64,000 nt of DNA from JAGVPT01 sp963827085 (lineage in GTDB: Bacteria > Bacteroidota > Ignavibacteria > UBA10030 > UBA8401). Of the stretch, positions 33,102 to 42,551 are shown in pieces. Numbering within the stretch: position 1 is the stretch's first letter; the number at the start of each line of letters is the position of its first letter. The stretch lies in contig CAWGZY010000003.1 in assembly GCA_963827085.1 (NCBI GenBank), forward strand, positions 1,178,001 to 1,242,000. The letters run 5' to 3'. Made by a program: the position numbers and the translations under genes. Under the pieces are notes generated by a model, which was not told the DNA's origin, did no database searches, and saw only the letters and a list, made by a program, of their open reading frames with translations.

Positions 33102-35012
33102 TTACTTCATCAAGTCCATTTTTTCCGTGGCGATAAATCTTCCCCCGTCCGGCCTCACTGCGACAAGCCGATAGAAATACACCCCGCTTGCAAATCTGCT
33201 TCCGTCAAACTTCACAGTGTATGCGCCTGCGTTCTGCATCCCGTTCACGAGGAGAGCTACTTCTCTGCCCAGTACGTCATACACTTTCAACGTAACCTGG
33301 CCCGCTGATTGCAGGGTATAACGTATTGCCGTGCTCGGGTTGAACGGGTTCGGATAGTTCTGACTGAGCGCAAACTTGTTGGGAACGGTATTTTTTTCGG
33401 CGACATTCGTCGTTGTGGATGTCTGCAACACGATGTGATAAACGGATGCTGTCCCGATCGGGTATGAAAATGAGTTGTTGGATATTGCCCCGACGGTGTC
33501 AACCTCTTTTATTCCCGGACTGCTCTGGTTGAGTTCCCAGACTCTGCCGCTTAAAATTTGATGAGAAGATGAAACCTGAAAATTCCCGGTGAGGCCTGTA
33601 TTATAGTTCTTGTTAATAACGATAAGATGGAGCTCGTTCGTCCCCGGCGTCGTGGAACCGTATACCGAACAATTAACGCTGTCGCTTGTCTCCGACGGAA
33701 CATAGTAATTGCCAAATGACGAATTGGCGCCGTCGTAGTTTCTGTAGATCTTGTACGCCGCCGTCACGTATGAAGACGGATTATTGAGCGGCCAGATCGT
33801 GGCAAAGTAGACTCCGTATTTTGCGAAGATGCCCAGGACATCATCGATCGCTATTGCACCGGAGATATCGTTTTCGCCCCCATAGTTGTATTCTGAAAAT
33901 GACAATTTTGTTCCCGGATAATATTTATTGATCGAATTCATCAGTTTAGGAATGAGCGGAAGATAGGTTTTGTAGTACTCTTCAATCCAGCTATTCTCAG
34001 CGTAATTTTTGTCCCAGAGGGAACGTGGCGCCTGGACCCGCGCTAAATTATCCGCAGTACTTGTTGCAGCCGCATCTGTTATTCTGACGGAATCGATCCC
34101 TTCAGCTTCCGAATACCAGTGCAAATCAAGAGCATCGAGAAGCCTCTTTCCGGTCGTGTCGCTGGCCTTTTTCATTTGATCGAGGTAATAATCGAGGAAC
34201 CACGTATAGAGCTTGCCTTTACCGACGGCAGGCCAATCAGGAGCAGTCTGGAAAGTTAAATACCCGTCGAATCCGTATGAGGCCGGTCCGAATATCTCGG
34301 CAGATGGGTCAATATTTTTCACCGATCTCGCTAATGCAACCGATCTTTGAATAATTTCCTGGCATGTTGTCTGCAGGGGATGAAGCAACGGATGTGTTGA
34401 ACTCCATAGATCGGGTTCATTATCAAGGTTGTAACCTTGGATGCCTGTCGCCGAACTTCCCATCCCATTCTTGTTCACCAGGAAGTGAACATATTCATCC
34501 ATAAAAACCGTATCGACGCTTGGATCCGGTGTAAGCGACAACGGGCTTCCTTTCACGAACTTCACATACGCCCATCGTGAAGAAGGAGCGGCATCGCTCG
34601 AATTCACTACCCCGTTTTTGTCCTTTGCAACAAATCCCGCCATTTGAAGAGTTGCGAGTGTGTAGGCTCCCAGCTGCAGCGCCTGATTATGAAATACTTG
34701 TGTGACGACCCCGGGGATTGATGAACTGTCTGAAGGGATGTTAAACACTCCTGCAAGATAGTCGTCGCTTTCATTCAGGTAATCGGTGCCGGCATTCGAT
34801 GCATTGTTCTCCCAGTTGTATCCCGTCAGCCTGTTGCCGCCGAGCCGGTACGCGGTCCAGTTTTCGCCGCCGTTCAGCAATTGATTTGTCCCGTAAATGT
34901 GAGGGCTGATTGGACTGAGTGAATCCCCCACGGCGACCGTGAAATTGACGCTTTGAGAATATACACCGGCATGCATAAATAAAAGGATTATAAAAGGTCG
35001 CAACATTTTCAT
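33102..35012 (-). CDS. Secreted glycoside hydrolase family 44 with T9SS sorting domain
   Basis: The 636-residue protein has a signal peptide (FIILLFMHAGVYSQ). The GH44 catalytic domain includes SPHIYGTNQLLNGGENWTAYRLGGNRLTGYNWENNASN, the acid/base Glu in GYNLDNEPDLW, LDALDLHWYSEAEGI and the nucleophile Glu in LSFSEYNYGGENDISGAIA. A beta-sandwich part follows and a type IX sorting domain (FALSQNYPNPFNPSTAIRY to KMDLMK) ends the protein. GH44 enzymes hydrolyse beta-1,4-glucans such as carboxymethylcellulose and xyloglucan. It should act outside the cell on plant polysaccharide. Confidence 0.9.
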   Translation of the reverse strand: MKMLRPFIILLFMHAGVYSQSVNFTVAVGDSLSPISPHIYGTNQLLNGGENWTAYRLGGNRLTGYNWENNASNAGTDYLNESDDYLAGVFNIPSDSSSIPGVVTQVFHNQALQLGAYTLATLQMAGFVAKDKNGVVNSSDAAPSSRWAYVKFVKGSPLSLTPDPSVDTVFMDEYVHFLVNKNGMGSSATGIQGYNLDNEPDLWSSTHPLLHPLQTTCQEIIQRSVALARSVKNIDPSAEIFGPASYGFDGYLTFQTAPDWPAVGKGKLYTWFLDYYLDQMKKASDTTGKRLLDALDLHWYSEAEGIDSVRITDAAATSTADNLARVQAPRSLWDKNYAENSWIEEYYKTYLPLIPKLMNSINKYYPGTKLSFSEYNYGGENDISGAIAIDDVLGIFAKYGVYFATIWPLNNPSSYVTAAYKIYRNYDGANSSFGNYYVPSETSDSVNCSVYGSTTPGTNELHLIVINKNYNTGLTGNFQVSSSHQILSGRVWELNQSSPGIKEVDTVGAISNNSFSYPIGTASVYHIVLQTSTTTNVAEKNTVPNKFALSQNYPNPFNPSTAIRYTLQSAGQVTLKVYDVLGREVALLVNGMQNAGAYTVKFDGSRFASGVYFYRLVAVRPDGGRFIATEKMDLMK

Positions 35013-35778
35013 TTTGTCTCCTTCATGTATTCAGAATTCAATTCTGATCTTTTCCGTTGGCCTTGATGAGACGGTCGGTAATCGGCAATACTCTGGACCA
35101 GTGGGGGGAAAAAAACTTTCCGCGTAACTCACACGCTTCTTTTCAACTATAATCTACCTTGCCACCATGAGAAATGCAAACGCCCGGACGACGATAAAGA
35201 AGGAGCGTTGGAGGAGAAAATCGGATGATCTGATGATGTGTGCCCTTTGACAGAGCGAACCCGGCGAGTCTAAAAGGATCTCATCCTTGTGCCGATAGCG
35301 GGACAGAAGCTTGCATTCAGTATAGACTCTTACCTGTGCCAATTGTAAGGCGTTAACATTGTTTGTTCTTGAAGCGGCGCTACCTGTCTTGACAATGAAA
35401 ATACTATATCGAGACATCTGAAAAATTATCTCACGCGAAGCCGCTGGCGAAGCCATCCCCTGGGGATTTGCGCGAGCCGTGCTTTTTGGATTATTCAGAA
35501 GTCTCAAATCCTAAGTTTATGCCTCGGAGAAAAAATTTCGTGCCGTAGTGCCCTAGTGGCTCATAAAAGTGTTTTCAGCAACCTGTTAGGCGTCCACCAC
35601 GCCGCATTCAGAATTTTCTGCAGATCTTGTTGGGGGATTGCCCGCTTCGGGTCAAAAAATCCTCTTGCCAAATACCTGGTTTCGATAAGTTCTGTAAACT
35701 CTCGCATACGCTTGGCGTTGTTCTTCTTTTTGCGTAATAAGTCTGCGTCTAAAAGAGGCTATAATATTCTTTACCGTC
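35013..35778. other. Intergenic region with one dispersed repeat
   Basis: Contains copy B of the 95-bp repeat (35411-35505). The frame at 35154-35507 runs through this repeat and is not supported as a gene. Otherwise nothing is recognised. Confidence 0.45.
35411..35505 (+). repeat. 95-bp dispersed repeat, copy B
   Basis: GAGACATCTGAAAAATTATC at the left and GGATTATTCAGAAGTCTC at the right, the same length as copy A and nearly identical inside. The ends pair as GAGAC-TCTGAA-AAT inverted repeats. Confidence 0.8.
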
Positions 35779-36801
35779 TTAACTTATTTTAAGCACTGCT
35801 CTGAAGCGTACTTTGGCTCTCATCATTTTTTCAAACGCTACCGCCGCCTGTTCAAGAGGAAAAATTTCAACCGTTGGGACTATGCGGCATAGCATGCTGA
35901 AATTGATTGCTTCGTCGATATTCCCGCCGACCGAGGCGCTAATCGAGCGGCTTCCTTTCATTAACAGTCCCGGTTGGACCTGCATCATTTCCTGAGGGGC
36001 GGAGACGATTATGATCTGGCCGTTTTTGCTCAGACCATCGATGAGTTCTGTTATAGCCTGACTGTTCGGAGCCGTGCAAAGTATTACCCGTGCCCCGCCC
36101 ATTTTTGAAAGTTCCTTGGCCGCTTCGCCGGTGCTGGTGTCGAGATACGCGTGAGCACCTAACTTTAACGATAGATCTTTCTTATCAGTCCCCCGCGATA
36201 AAGCTACGGTTTTAAAACCAAGCTTAAGGGAGTACTGTACAGCTAAGTGTCCCAATCCGCCGATGCCGTGAATTGCCACCACATCGCCGCCACGAGCGCC
36301 GCTGTTTTTCAAGGCGCCGAACACCGTGCGGCCGGCACAAATCAGAGGAGCGCTTTCATAGCTGTCAAGCTCTTGGGGGATTTTTACCAAAACTTCGCTG
36401 CGGGCAATCATATATTCGGCGTAGCCGCCATCAATTGTAATACCGGTTATCGATGATTTCTCGCAGGACCAAAAATCGCCCCGCCGACACGCTGGACATT
36501 TGAAACAATGGCCGCCATGCCAGCCCACGCCTATTCTTTGTCCCGTCTGCCAATCGTTTACGCCCGAACCCAATTTGTCGATTATTCCAATCACCTCGTG
36601 CCCCGGTATTCTTGGATACGTAAGACCGGGAAAATGTCCTCCCTTGATAACCGCATCGCCATGGCAGACGCCGCACGCCTGCACTTTTAATAGAACTTCT
36701 CCCTCTTTCGGCTCCGGAATTTCTCGATTGACCAATTCAAAGTCAGCTCCCGGTGCACTTACTTGGATTGCTTTCATTGTTGCCATAGGATCATCTTTCA
36801 A
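35779..36801 (-). CDS. Zinc-dependent alcohol dehydrogenase (MDR family)
   Basis: The 340-residue protein has the zinc-site Cys/Asp in CGVCHGD, a His/Glu pair in PGHEVIGII, four structural-zinc cysteines in CFKCPACRRGDFWSC, a NAD(P) Rossmann motif GIGGLGHLAVQY and the second catalytic Cys in LICAGRTVFGAL. It fits the AdhA/AdhP class, oxidising primary alcohols or reducing aldehydes with NAD(P)H. The start is ambiguous: MKDDPMAT, MAT or MKAIQV are in frame within 9 codons, and no strong ribosome site decides. It is divergent from the cfa-like gene. Confidence 0.9.
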   Translation of the reverse strand: MKDDPMATMKAIQVSAPGADFELVNREIPEPKEGEVLLKVQACGVCHGDAVIKGGHFPGLTYPRIPGHEVIGIIDKLGSGVNDWQTGQRIGVGWHGGHCFKCPACRRGDFWSCEKSSITGITIDGGYAEYMIARSEVLVKIPQELDSYESAPLICAGRTVFGALKNSGARGGDVVAIHGIGGLGHLAVQYSLKLGFKTVALSRGTDKKDLSLKLGAHAYLDTSTGEAAKELSKMGGARVILCTAPNSQAITELIDGLSKNGQIIIVSAPQEMMQVQPGLLMKGSRSISASVGGNIDEAINFSMLCRIVPTVEIFPLEQAAVAFEKMMRAKVRFRAVLKIS

Positions 36802-37296
36802 AAGTAATTTGTATTAACGGTAATGCCATTTTTCGAAGAATAACAAATTCTAAATTAACCGCACATGGTGTAGCGCTAAATGACTTTTTGCCTATATCCC
36901 TCGCAGGTTTCGTCTCCAAAATCGTCTTTTCGACCATATTGGTAAAATAGTCGAAAAATACCGAAAGGTCAACTGTCGTAACGTATTCAGAACATTGATC
37001 CCTCGCTACAATTCATGTGCCACTGATGGACTACTAATATATACATCCAGTAGTGTCTTGCAAGGGGATATGCGTGAACAAGCTTCACACCTTTCCTAAA
37101 TTAAGGCATTGCTTTAGGTCCGGATCGCTTGACATTGACCTCTTTTTCGGGTACCATTGCCCAAGTGAGATATAAGCCAGGATGAAATTGTGAATACGGA
37201 TTGCGCGAAACCTCTCGATTTGTGAATATGGTTTTTCACGCTTATCAATGAATGCATCAGGCTTATTACGATATGCCAGTGAAGGAGGAAAAGGAC
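36802..37296. other. Intergenic between divergent adh and cfa genes
   Basis: Holds an inverted repeat TTTTCGAC (36927-36934) and GTCGAAAA (36950-36957), a possible operator or hairpin. No coding frame is supported. Confidence 0.4.
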
Positions 37297-38592
37297 ATGG
37301 ATACTTCAACGACCACAGCCCGCCGCGATTATATTCAAACTACCCTTTCGATTCTTCAGGAAGTTTTCAATGACTATCATCCCCGCAATTTTGCCGTCCG
37401 ACTCTGGGACGGAACAACATGGGACGCCGAACCGGGTCAGCAAACCCTTTTCACTATGGTGCTGCAACACCCGGGCACTTTGCGAAGGATGCTGTTGCAC
37501 GCTAATGACATTGCACTCGGCGAGGCGTACGTCTACGATGACTTCGACATCGAGGGAGACATCGAAGCGGCGTTCGGCATGGCGAGCCATCTTTTCGCAA
37601 TGCGATTATCGCTCGCGAAAAAAGTTCACCTTGGCAGGCAGCTGTTGAAGCTTCCTTCAGCAGGAAAGCCGCGTACCGGCCGGGGAGCAGCACATCTGAA
37701 CGGCGCACTTCATTCCAAAGAACGCGACAAGCAGGCCGTTACATACCACTATAACGCATCGAACGATTTCTTTGCATTGTGGCTAGACCGATGGATGGTC
37801 TACTCGTGCGCCTATTTCAATTCGGCAGATGAGGATTTGGACAGTGCGCAGGAGCGCAAGCTCGACTATATCTGCCGTAAGTTGAGATTGCAACGGGGTG
37901 AGCGTCTTCTCGATATCGGATGCGGATGGGGAGGTTTGATCATTCACGCCGCGAAAAAATACGGCGTTACTGCAGTCGGCATTTCTCTCAGCGAACCACA
38001 GATCCAGTTGGCAAACGAGCGCATCCGCCGGGAAGGTTTGACCGGTCAATGCATCGCGAAACTTTGTGATTACCGGGACCTCGACGAATCTGATGGATAC
38101 GACAAGATCGTCAGTGTTGGGATGTTTGAACACGTCGGAGAATCGATGCTGCCGGAATATTTCGGAAGGGCATGGAAGCTGCTGAAACCCGGCGGAGTGT
38201 TTCTCAACCACGGCCTCGCTACCGGACCGAATGATGTGAAAAGCGGGGGCGACACGTTTTCTAATCGCTACATTTTCCCCGACGGCCAGGTTTTACCGGT
38301 AAGCACCACCCTGCGGATTGCAGAGACAATTGGATTTGAGGTTCGAGATGTTGAAAGCCTCCGTGAACACTACGCACTTACGCTCGGCCACTGGCTGCGA
38401 CGGTTGGAAGCGCATCATGACGAGGCGCGGAAGCTGACCGACGAACCGACGTACCGCATCTGGCGGTTGAATCACGCCGGCGCGGCACTCGGATTTAAAA
38501 CGAACCGACATACGATCTACCAGGTGCTTTTTCTAAAACCAGACCGTGGCGAGAGCAAGCTGCCGTTGACACGAGCAGCGTGGTACCTCTAA
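37297..38592 (+). CDS. cfa: Cyclopropane-fatty-acyl-phospholipid synthase
   Basis: The product has about 431 residues. An N-terminal lipid-binding segment (FAVRLWDGTTWDAEPG) is followed by the CFA signature YHYNASNDFFALWLDRWMVYSCAYF, a SAM-binding motif LLDIGCGWGGLIIHAAKKYGVTAVG and VSVGMFEHVGESMLPEYF. It transfers a methylene from S-adenosylmethionine to double bonds of membrane phospholipids, often in stationary or acid stress. The start at 37297 is chosen because GGAGGAAAAGGAC lies directly upstream; the in-frame ATG at 37252 precedes this site. Cytoplasmic, membrane-associated. Confidence 0.93.
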   Translation: MDTSTTTARRDYIQTTLSILQEVFNDYHPRNFAVRLWDGTTWDAEPGQQTLFTMVLQHPGTLRRMLLHANDIALGEAYVYDDFDIEGDIEAAFGMASHLFAMRLSLAKKVHLGRQLLKLPSAGKPRTGRGAAHLNGALHSKERDKQAVTYHYNASNDFFALWLDRWMVYSCAYFNSADEDLDSAQERKLDYICRKLRLQRGERLLDIGCGWGGLIIHAAKKYGVTAVGISLSEPQIQLANERIRREGLTGQCIAKLCDYRDLDESDGYDKIVSVGMFEHVGESMLPEYFGRAWKLLKPGGVFLNHGLATGPNDVKSGGDTFSNRYIFPDGQVLPVSTTLRIAETIGFEVRDVESLREHYALTLGHWLRRLEAHHDEARKLTDEPTYRIWRLNHAGAALGFKTNRHTIYQVLFLKPDRGESKLPLTRAAWYL

Positions 38593-38686
38593 GAGCTTAA
38601 AGGGGACTGACGTACGGCCCTGTTTGAATGCCGGTGCTGCGTTCATATTCGTACGTTTTCAAAACATTTGCACGTCGTACAGGTAT

Positions 38687-39976
38687 TTAATGTTTTCTTT
38701 GCTTTATCAACCATTCCATGTATCGCGATTTCATCTGGCTGCTTGCCATCGCCTGCTTGACCGGAGGAAGTGAAAGGATAACCCCGCAAATCGCAGCCAT
38801 CGCCCGGTGGTTCCACAACGTCCTGTTATCGAAGATCAGGTTTTGCAGCATTCCCCGTTCGATCGCCATCATCACTGCTTTGTGAGCGGAGTTGAGCGGA
38901 GTGATGACGCGGCTCTTTCGTTCTTCCATCGTCATCGCATTTTTCGCGCACACCTTGACGCATAATCCGCATCCCAGGCAGATCTCTTCGTTGACACGGG
39001 CCTTCTTCCTCTTCGGTCTGTGCGGGTCTCCCGCATTCACCAATCCCATCGCCTCCACAGGACAGACATCGATGCACTTCGCACAACCAGTGCATTGGTC
39101 ATCAAGGACAACGGGAAGATAATTGGTAGTTTGTACGGGGTTGAGCAATGCAAAGCGTTTTGCAGCAAGCATCGCCTCACAGCAGCATCCGCAGCAATTA
39201 CAAATGAAGTTCACTTCTTCCCGCACATTCTCACCGAACTGAACGAGATTACGGTCGTACGCCCGATGGAGCAAGTCTGTGCATTCCGACGAATCAATGC
39301 TCCGGGCAATCTTATGTCTGATGAGCGATTCTGCAGTACTATTAAACGTCATGCAGATATCCATCGGGGCATCACATGCTTTCCCGACATGGCTCATCTT
39401 ATGCCTGCAATAACAAATACCTACTGCACGATGGGTTGCGGTCTTAATCACTTCCGTCACGCGTTCGTGATCGAGGACATGAAGTGCAAGCGCTTTCGGC
39501 AGAGAAGGTTCGTGAACAAATGCTCTGCCAAGGCGGGTCTCTCCTTCACAGAAAAGACCTTTAATGAAATCCTCCTCCACGTTCATGTACTGGTAGAACA
39601 ATTCGGAGAGTACTTTTTGGTCGACGTCTTCCCGAACACGCATCAACGAGAACTCGAAAAAACCGGCCATCGGCGGAGGAAGTGAATATTCCATTTCACC
39701 GTTCATATCTTCCACATCCAATAGTATTCCGCGCGATGCGAGAGTTTCGAGAACCTTCAGTGCCTCGGACCTCGATATGCGCCATGCATTTGCGGCGGTT
39801 GCGGTATCAAATGGTTTTATGGGAAGGAGTGAAACATACTCTGCTTCCTTTTCGGACATCAGCAATTGGAGAATTTTGAAGAGCGTCGGCGTCGGTGCCG
39901 CCCCCTGTGGAAAACGGTTGATCCGTTCGACAAGACTTGTATATCCCGATCGTACTGTGAGATGAGCCATAAGCAC
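38687..39976 (-). CDS. 4Fe-4S dicluster protein with N-terminal winged helix
   Basis: The 429-residue protein has an N-terminal helical/winged-helix part (TATAANAWRISRSEALKVLETLASRGILLDV). A middle region has cysteine motifs (CYCRHKMSHVGKACDAPMDIC, CNCCGCCCEAM). Two C-terminal ferredoxin motifs (CTGCAKCIDVCP and CLGCGLCVKVCAKNAM) bind two 4Fe-4S clusters. Similar proteins occur as stand-alone electron carriers of unknown partner. Convergent with the cfa-like gene and divergent from the region upstream of asnA. The start may be the second Met (MAHLTV). No redox enzyme is adjacent. Confidence 0.85.
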   Translation of the reverse strand: MLMAHLTVRSGYTSLVERINRFPQGAAPTPTLFKILQLLMSEKEAEYVSLLPIKPFDTATAANAWRISRSEALKVLETLASRGILLDVEDMNGEMEYSLPPPMAGFFEFSLMRVREDVDQKVLSELFYQYMNVEEDFIKGLFCEGETRLGRAFVHEPSLPKALALHVLDHERVTEVIKTATHRAVGICYCRHKMSHVGKACDAPMDICMTFNSTAESLIRHKIARSIDSSECTDLLHRAYDRNLVQFGENVREEVNFICNCCGCCCEAMLAAKRFALLNPVQTTNYLPVVLDDQCTGCAKCIDVCPVEAMGLVNAGDPHRPKRKKARVNEEICLGCGLCVKVCAKNAMTMEERKSRVITPLNSAHKAVMMAIERGMLQNLIFDNRTLWNHRAMAAICGVILSLPPVKQAMASSQMKSRYMEWLIKQRKH

Positions 39977-40561
39977 CCGAAATGAATCGTGAAGATCGTA
40001 CTACGGCAATGTAGCTGAATTAATTCCTCAGAGCAAGATACAAATGGGATTTTGGTGTATGAGTGGAGACTGGCAGAGCGAATGGATGATTTGCGGCAGC
40101 GAATAATAATGCTCAATTCGCTGGGTAAAGCGACAGAACAAAGAGCACGGACGAACATCATCGATTTGCCCCGGATATCGCTTGGAGCTTCGCATCGAAG
40201 TAAGGTGCTCTCATTTGCTCCCCGTAACAGTATTGCATCAGGGTATTTATTACCAGGATTCGCTTGCTTTTTATGGTCTTTAATTCTAATATGCGCTCGC
40301 TACATCGGACGTCGGCAAATATTGTTACATACCCTCCCCCCTTCGTCCATGCGGCGAGAGAAAAAGGTCTGGAGACTTCTCCACGCTGGATTGCATTGTA
40401 GGCGATCGTCGTTTGCAAAGCAGCGTACGCCAGGAGTTTGATATCAGAAAGAGCCTCGGGATTCTTCCGTCATCAGGAAGATGAGCGAGGCTTTTGCATT
40501 TTATTGACATCCCTCAATCGAATTTCTGATAACGGATTTGCAATGCATAGAAGGAGGATTT
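39977..40561. other. Intergenic region ending in a strong hairpin; possible RNA gene
   Basis: No coding frame with a ribosome site is supported on either strand. A terminator-like hairpin closes the region at 40451-40502, with no plus-strand gene before it, which leaves room for an untranslated transcript. Class not recognised. Confidence 0.35.
40451..40502 (+). terminator. Hairpin terminator or attenuator
   Basis: Outer stem AGCCTCG/CGAGGCT and inner stem CTTCC/GGAAG, followed by TTTTGCATTTTATT on the plus strand. A TTGACA hexamer (40504-40509) starts right after it, so the hairpin probably ends an upstream transcript and a new promoter follows. Confidence 0.6.
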
Positions 40562-40846
40562 GTGGAATTCACATCGCGATTACGACGCCATCTTGGAGAA
40601 TCCGCATCTCTCGTCGAGCTCCATCCGAAAACCGACCGCAGCGCGCATTTGGTTGACTTTACTAAAACGCGCCGGGGCGAAGAAATCACATTGATAGAAG
40701 TGGGAGAACATGGCATCACTGTCGAGTATGCCGCTTCAGGACATAAACACATTTTCACATTCGACGAGATCAAAGTGAAAGAACGTACTTTGGGAAGGAT
40801 GCGGCCTTCAAGAAACGGCTACCATATTTCCGGCAAGTCTGCCTGA
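40562..40846 (+). CDS. Hypothetical 94-residue protein with GTG start
   Basis: The frame begins at a GTG preceded by AAGGAGG with a 4-base spacer, a strong ribosome site. The in-frame ATG at 40538 lies before it. The protein (VEFTSRLRRHLGESASLVELHPKTDRSAHLVDFTKTRRGEEITLIEVGEHGITVEYAASGHKHIFTFDEIKVKERTL) looks like a small beta-rich fold and is not recognised. It lies 105 bases before asnA on the same strand and may be co-transcribed with it. Confidence 0.6.
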   Translation: MEFTSRLRRHLGESASLVELHPKTDRSAHLVDFTKTRRGEEITLIEVGEHGITVEYAASGHKHIFTFDEIKVKERTLGRMRPSRNGYHISGKSA

Positions 40847-40951
40847 AATGGATGGCAACAATCTCAGCACGCTCATCGAAATTGCCTGTTCGCAGAACGA
40901 GCTGTTGCCCAACGAAAGCACCTACCAATTGATGAAAGGAGTTTTTCCGCC

Positions 40952-42079
40952 ATGGCCGATAAGAAAGCAGATCTCGCAGGACCGGGCATCGGTAATTATG
41001 AAGAGTTGGAAACAATCCTGCCGCAAAACTATCGTTCTCTGTTAGACCCCAAGCAAACACAAAAAGCACTGTATGACCTCAAAGAATACATTGAAGACCA
41101 CCTCTGCAAAGAACTCAACCTTATGATGGTCCAGGTCCCGCTCATCGTCGATGTCGAAAGCGGCGTGAACGATCTCCTTGACCGTGACGGTTCACGCACG
41201 CCGATTCAATTTCACATCTCCAACGATTACGGCAAGAACCCCATCGACGCCCAGGTGGTGCAGGCGGCGACAAAGTGGAAGCGCGTCGCACTCAAACAAT
41301 TCGGGATGAAAGTTGGCGAAGGACTATGCACCGACATGAGAGCAGTCCGCAAAGATTATTTTCTCGATCACGATCACAGTGTCTACGTTGACCAGTGGGA
41401 TTGGGAGAAAGTGATCACGGCGAAGCAAAGAAATCTCACATATCTTGAAGGAGTGGTCAGGAAAATATGGAAAGTTCTTACAGGTGCAGAACGGTACATC
41501 CAGCGGCAGTACCCAAAGCTTCGGAACAAAAAATATCCCAACCTGCCCGACGAATTGACGTTTCTTCACGCCGAGGATATTCTTGAGATGTACCCGGATC
41601 TGCCAAGGAAGGCACGCGAAACAGCGATCCTTCAGAAATATCCAGCCATCTTCATCATCGGGATCGGATGGCCGCTGAAAGACGGTTTCCCGCACGAAAA
41701 TCGGGCCGCCGACTACGACGACTGGGTAACGGAAAACAAATCGAAGAATGGCACGATAACGCATGGATTGAACGGCGACATCCTCGTCTGGAATCATGTG
41801 ACGAAACGCCGGCATGAACTGACATCGATGGGAATCAGAGTCAATGCCGAAACTCTCAAAACGCAGCTTGAGATGTCGGGACAGCTCGATTTCTTAAAGC
41901 AATCATACCATCAAGGAATCATTGCTAATGAACTCCCTCTGAGCATTGGCGGAGGCATCGGTCAATCCCGCACGTACATGCTTCTTTTGAAAAAAGCTCA
42001 CCTGGGCGAAGTAAGCGTTACTGTCTGGCCGAAGATCCTCAGGGAGATGTGTGCGAAAAAGAATATCCATGTGCTCTAG
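40952..42079 (+). CDS. asnA: Aspartate-ammonia ligase AsnA
   Basis: The 375-residue protein (the E. coli enzyme is about 330) has the class II tRNA-synthetase-like fold of AsnA: LNLMMVQVPLIVDVESGVNDLLDRDGSRTPIQFHI, GEGLCTDMRAVRKDYFLDHDHSVYVDQWDWEKVI and the C-terminal LPLSIGGGIGQSRTYMLLL. It makes asparagine from aspartate, ammonia and ATP in the cytoplasm. AAAGGAG precedes the ATG. Extra length comes from inserts in the middle. Its TAG stop codon coincides with the first bases of a 162-bp repeat (42077-42238), so the 3' end may have been altered by insertion. Confidence 0.95.
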   Translation: MADKKADLAGPGIGNYEELETILPQNYRSLLDPKQTQKALYDLKEYIEDHLCKELNLMMVQVPLIVDVESGVNDLLDRDGSRTPIQFHISNDYGKNPIDAQVVQAATKWKRVALKQFGMKVGEGLCTDMRAVRKDYFLDHDHSVYVDQWDWEKVITAKQRNLTYLEGVVRKIWKVLTGAERYIQRQYPKLRNKKYPNLPDELTFLHAEDILEMYPDLPRKARETAILQKYPAIFIIGIGWPLKDGFPHENRAADYDDWVTENKSKNGTITHGLNGDILVWNHVTKRRHELTSMGIRVNAETLKTQLEMSGQLDFLKQSYHQGIIANELPLSIGGGIGQSRTYMLLLKKAHLGEVSVTVWPKILREMCAKKNIHVL

Positions 42080-42238
42080 GTGCCGTTTCTCAAAACAAAT
42101 AGTGCATGTTCCAATAACTCATTCACCGCAAAAGTCGCTACGGACGCGAGGATTTCTTGATACTTTGTCAAAAACTTCTTTGCGACCTTAGCGTCCTTTG
42201 CGGTTATAATACAAGATTTAATATCGTAAACTGCACTA
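42077..42238 (+). repeat. 162-bp MITE-like repeat, copy F
   Basis: Matches the inverse of 62836-62997 along the whole 162 bp. The ends are inverted (TAGGTGCCGTTTCT left; AAACTGCACTA right) with a long internal inverted pair (CGCAAAAGTCGCTACGGACG / CCTTAGCGTCCTTTGCGG). GTGCTC directly flanks both sides (42071-42076 and 42240-42245), a possible target duplication. It begins at the asnA stop codon. Confidence 0.75.
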
Positions 42239-42551
42239 GGTGCTCTGAACAGGAAACACCATGATGCGATATGCAGCCGAGTGAAGCCATCACTTTGTAG
42301 GCCTATAGTCTAAAAGCCAAAAGTGATGGCCTTACTCACCTCACCGTACCATAATAAAAGAAAGGTTGATGGTGAAATTAACACACACAGCGACGCACGC
42401 ACACATCCCTCTCTACAGATAAGAACATGAAAACGGATGGATCGAACAAAGACACAAAATCATAAATCCGAATACTCTGTCACGTTCCATCTCACTGAAC
42501 TACTTATAGATACGCAGCAATCATATTTGACGAATTTCAAGGAAGCCTACT
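42239..42551. other. Intergenic before cytochrome gene, with hairpin
   Basis: A strong stem at 42279-42337 pairs GAGTGAAGCCATCACTTT with AAAGTGATGGCCTTACTC (16 of 18 positions). No T tract follows, so it may be an RNA element or processing site rather than a terminator. The rest is unremarkable. Confidence 0.5.

Noticed and set aside
37050..37060. AGTAGTGTCT matching the end of the MITE-like elements
   Set aside because: A single 10-mer without an opposite end or flanking duplication is not evidence of an element.
40052..40441. 129-residue plus-strand frame before the hairpin
   Set aside because: No recognisable domain, unusual composition and no ribosome site; overlapping minus frames are equally long.
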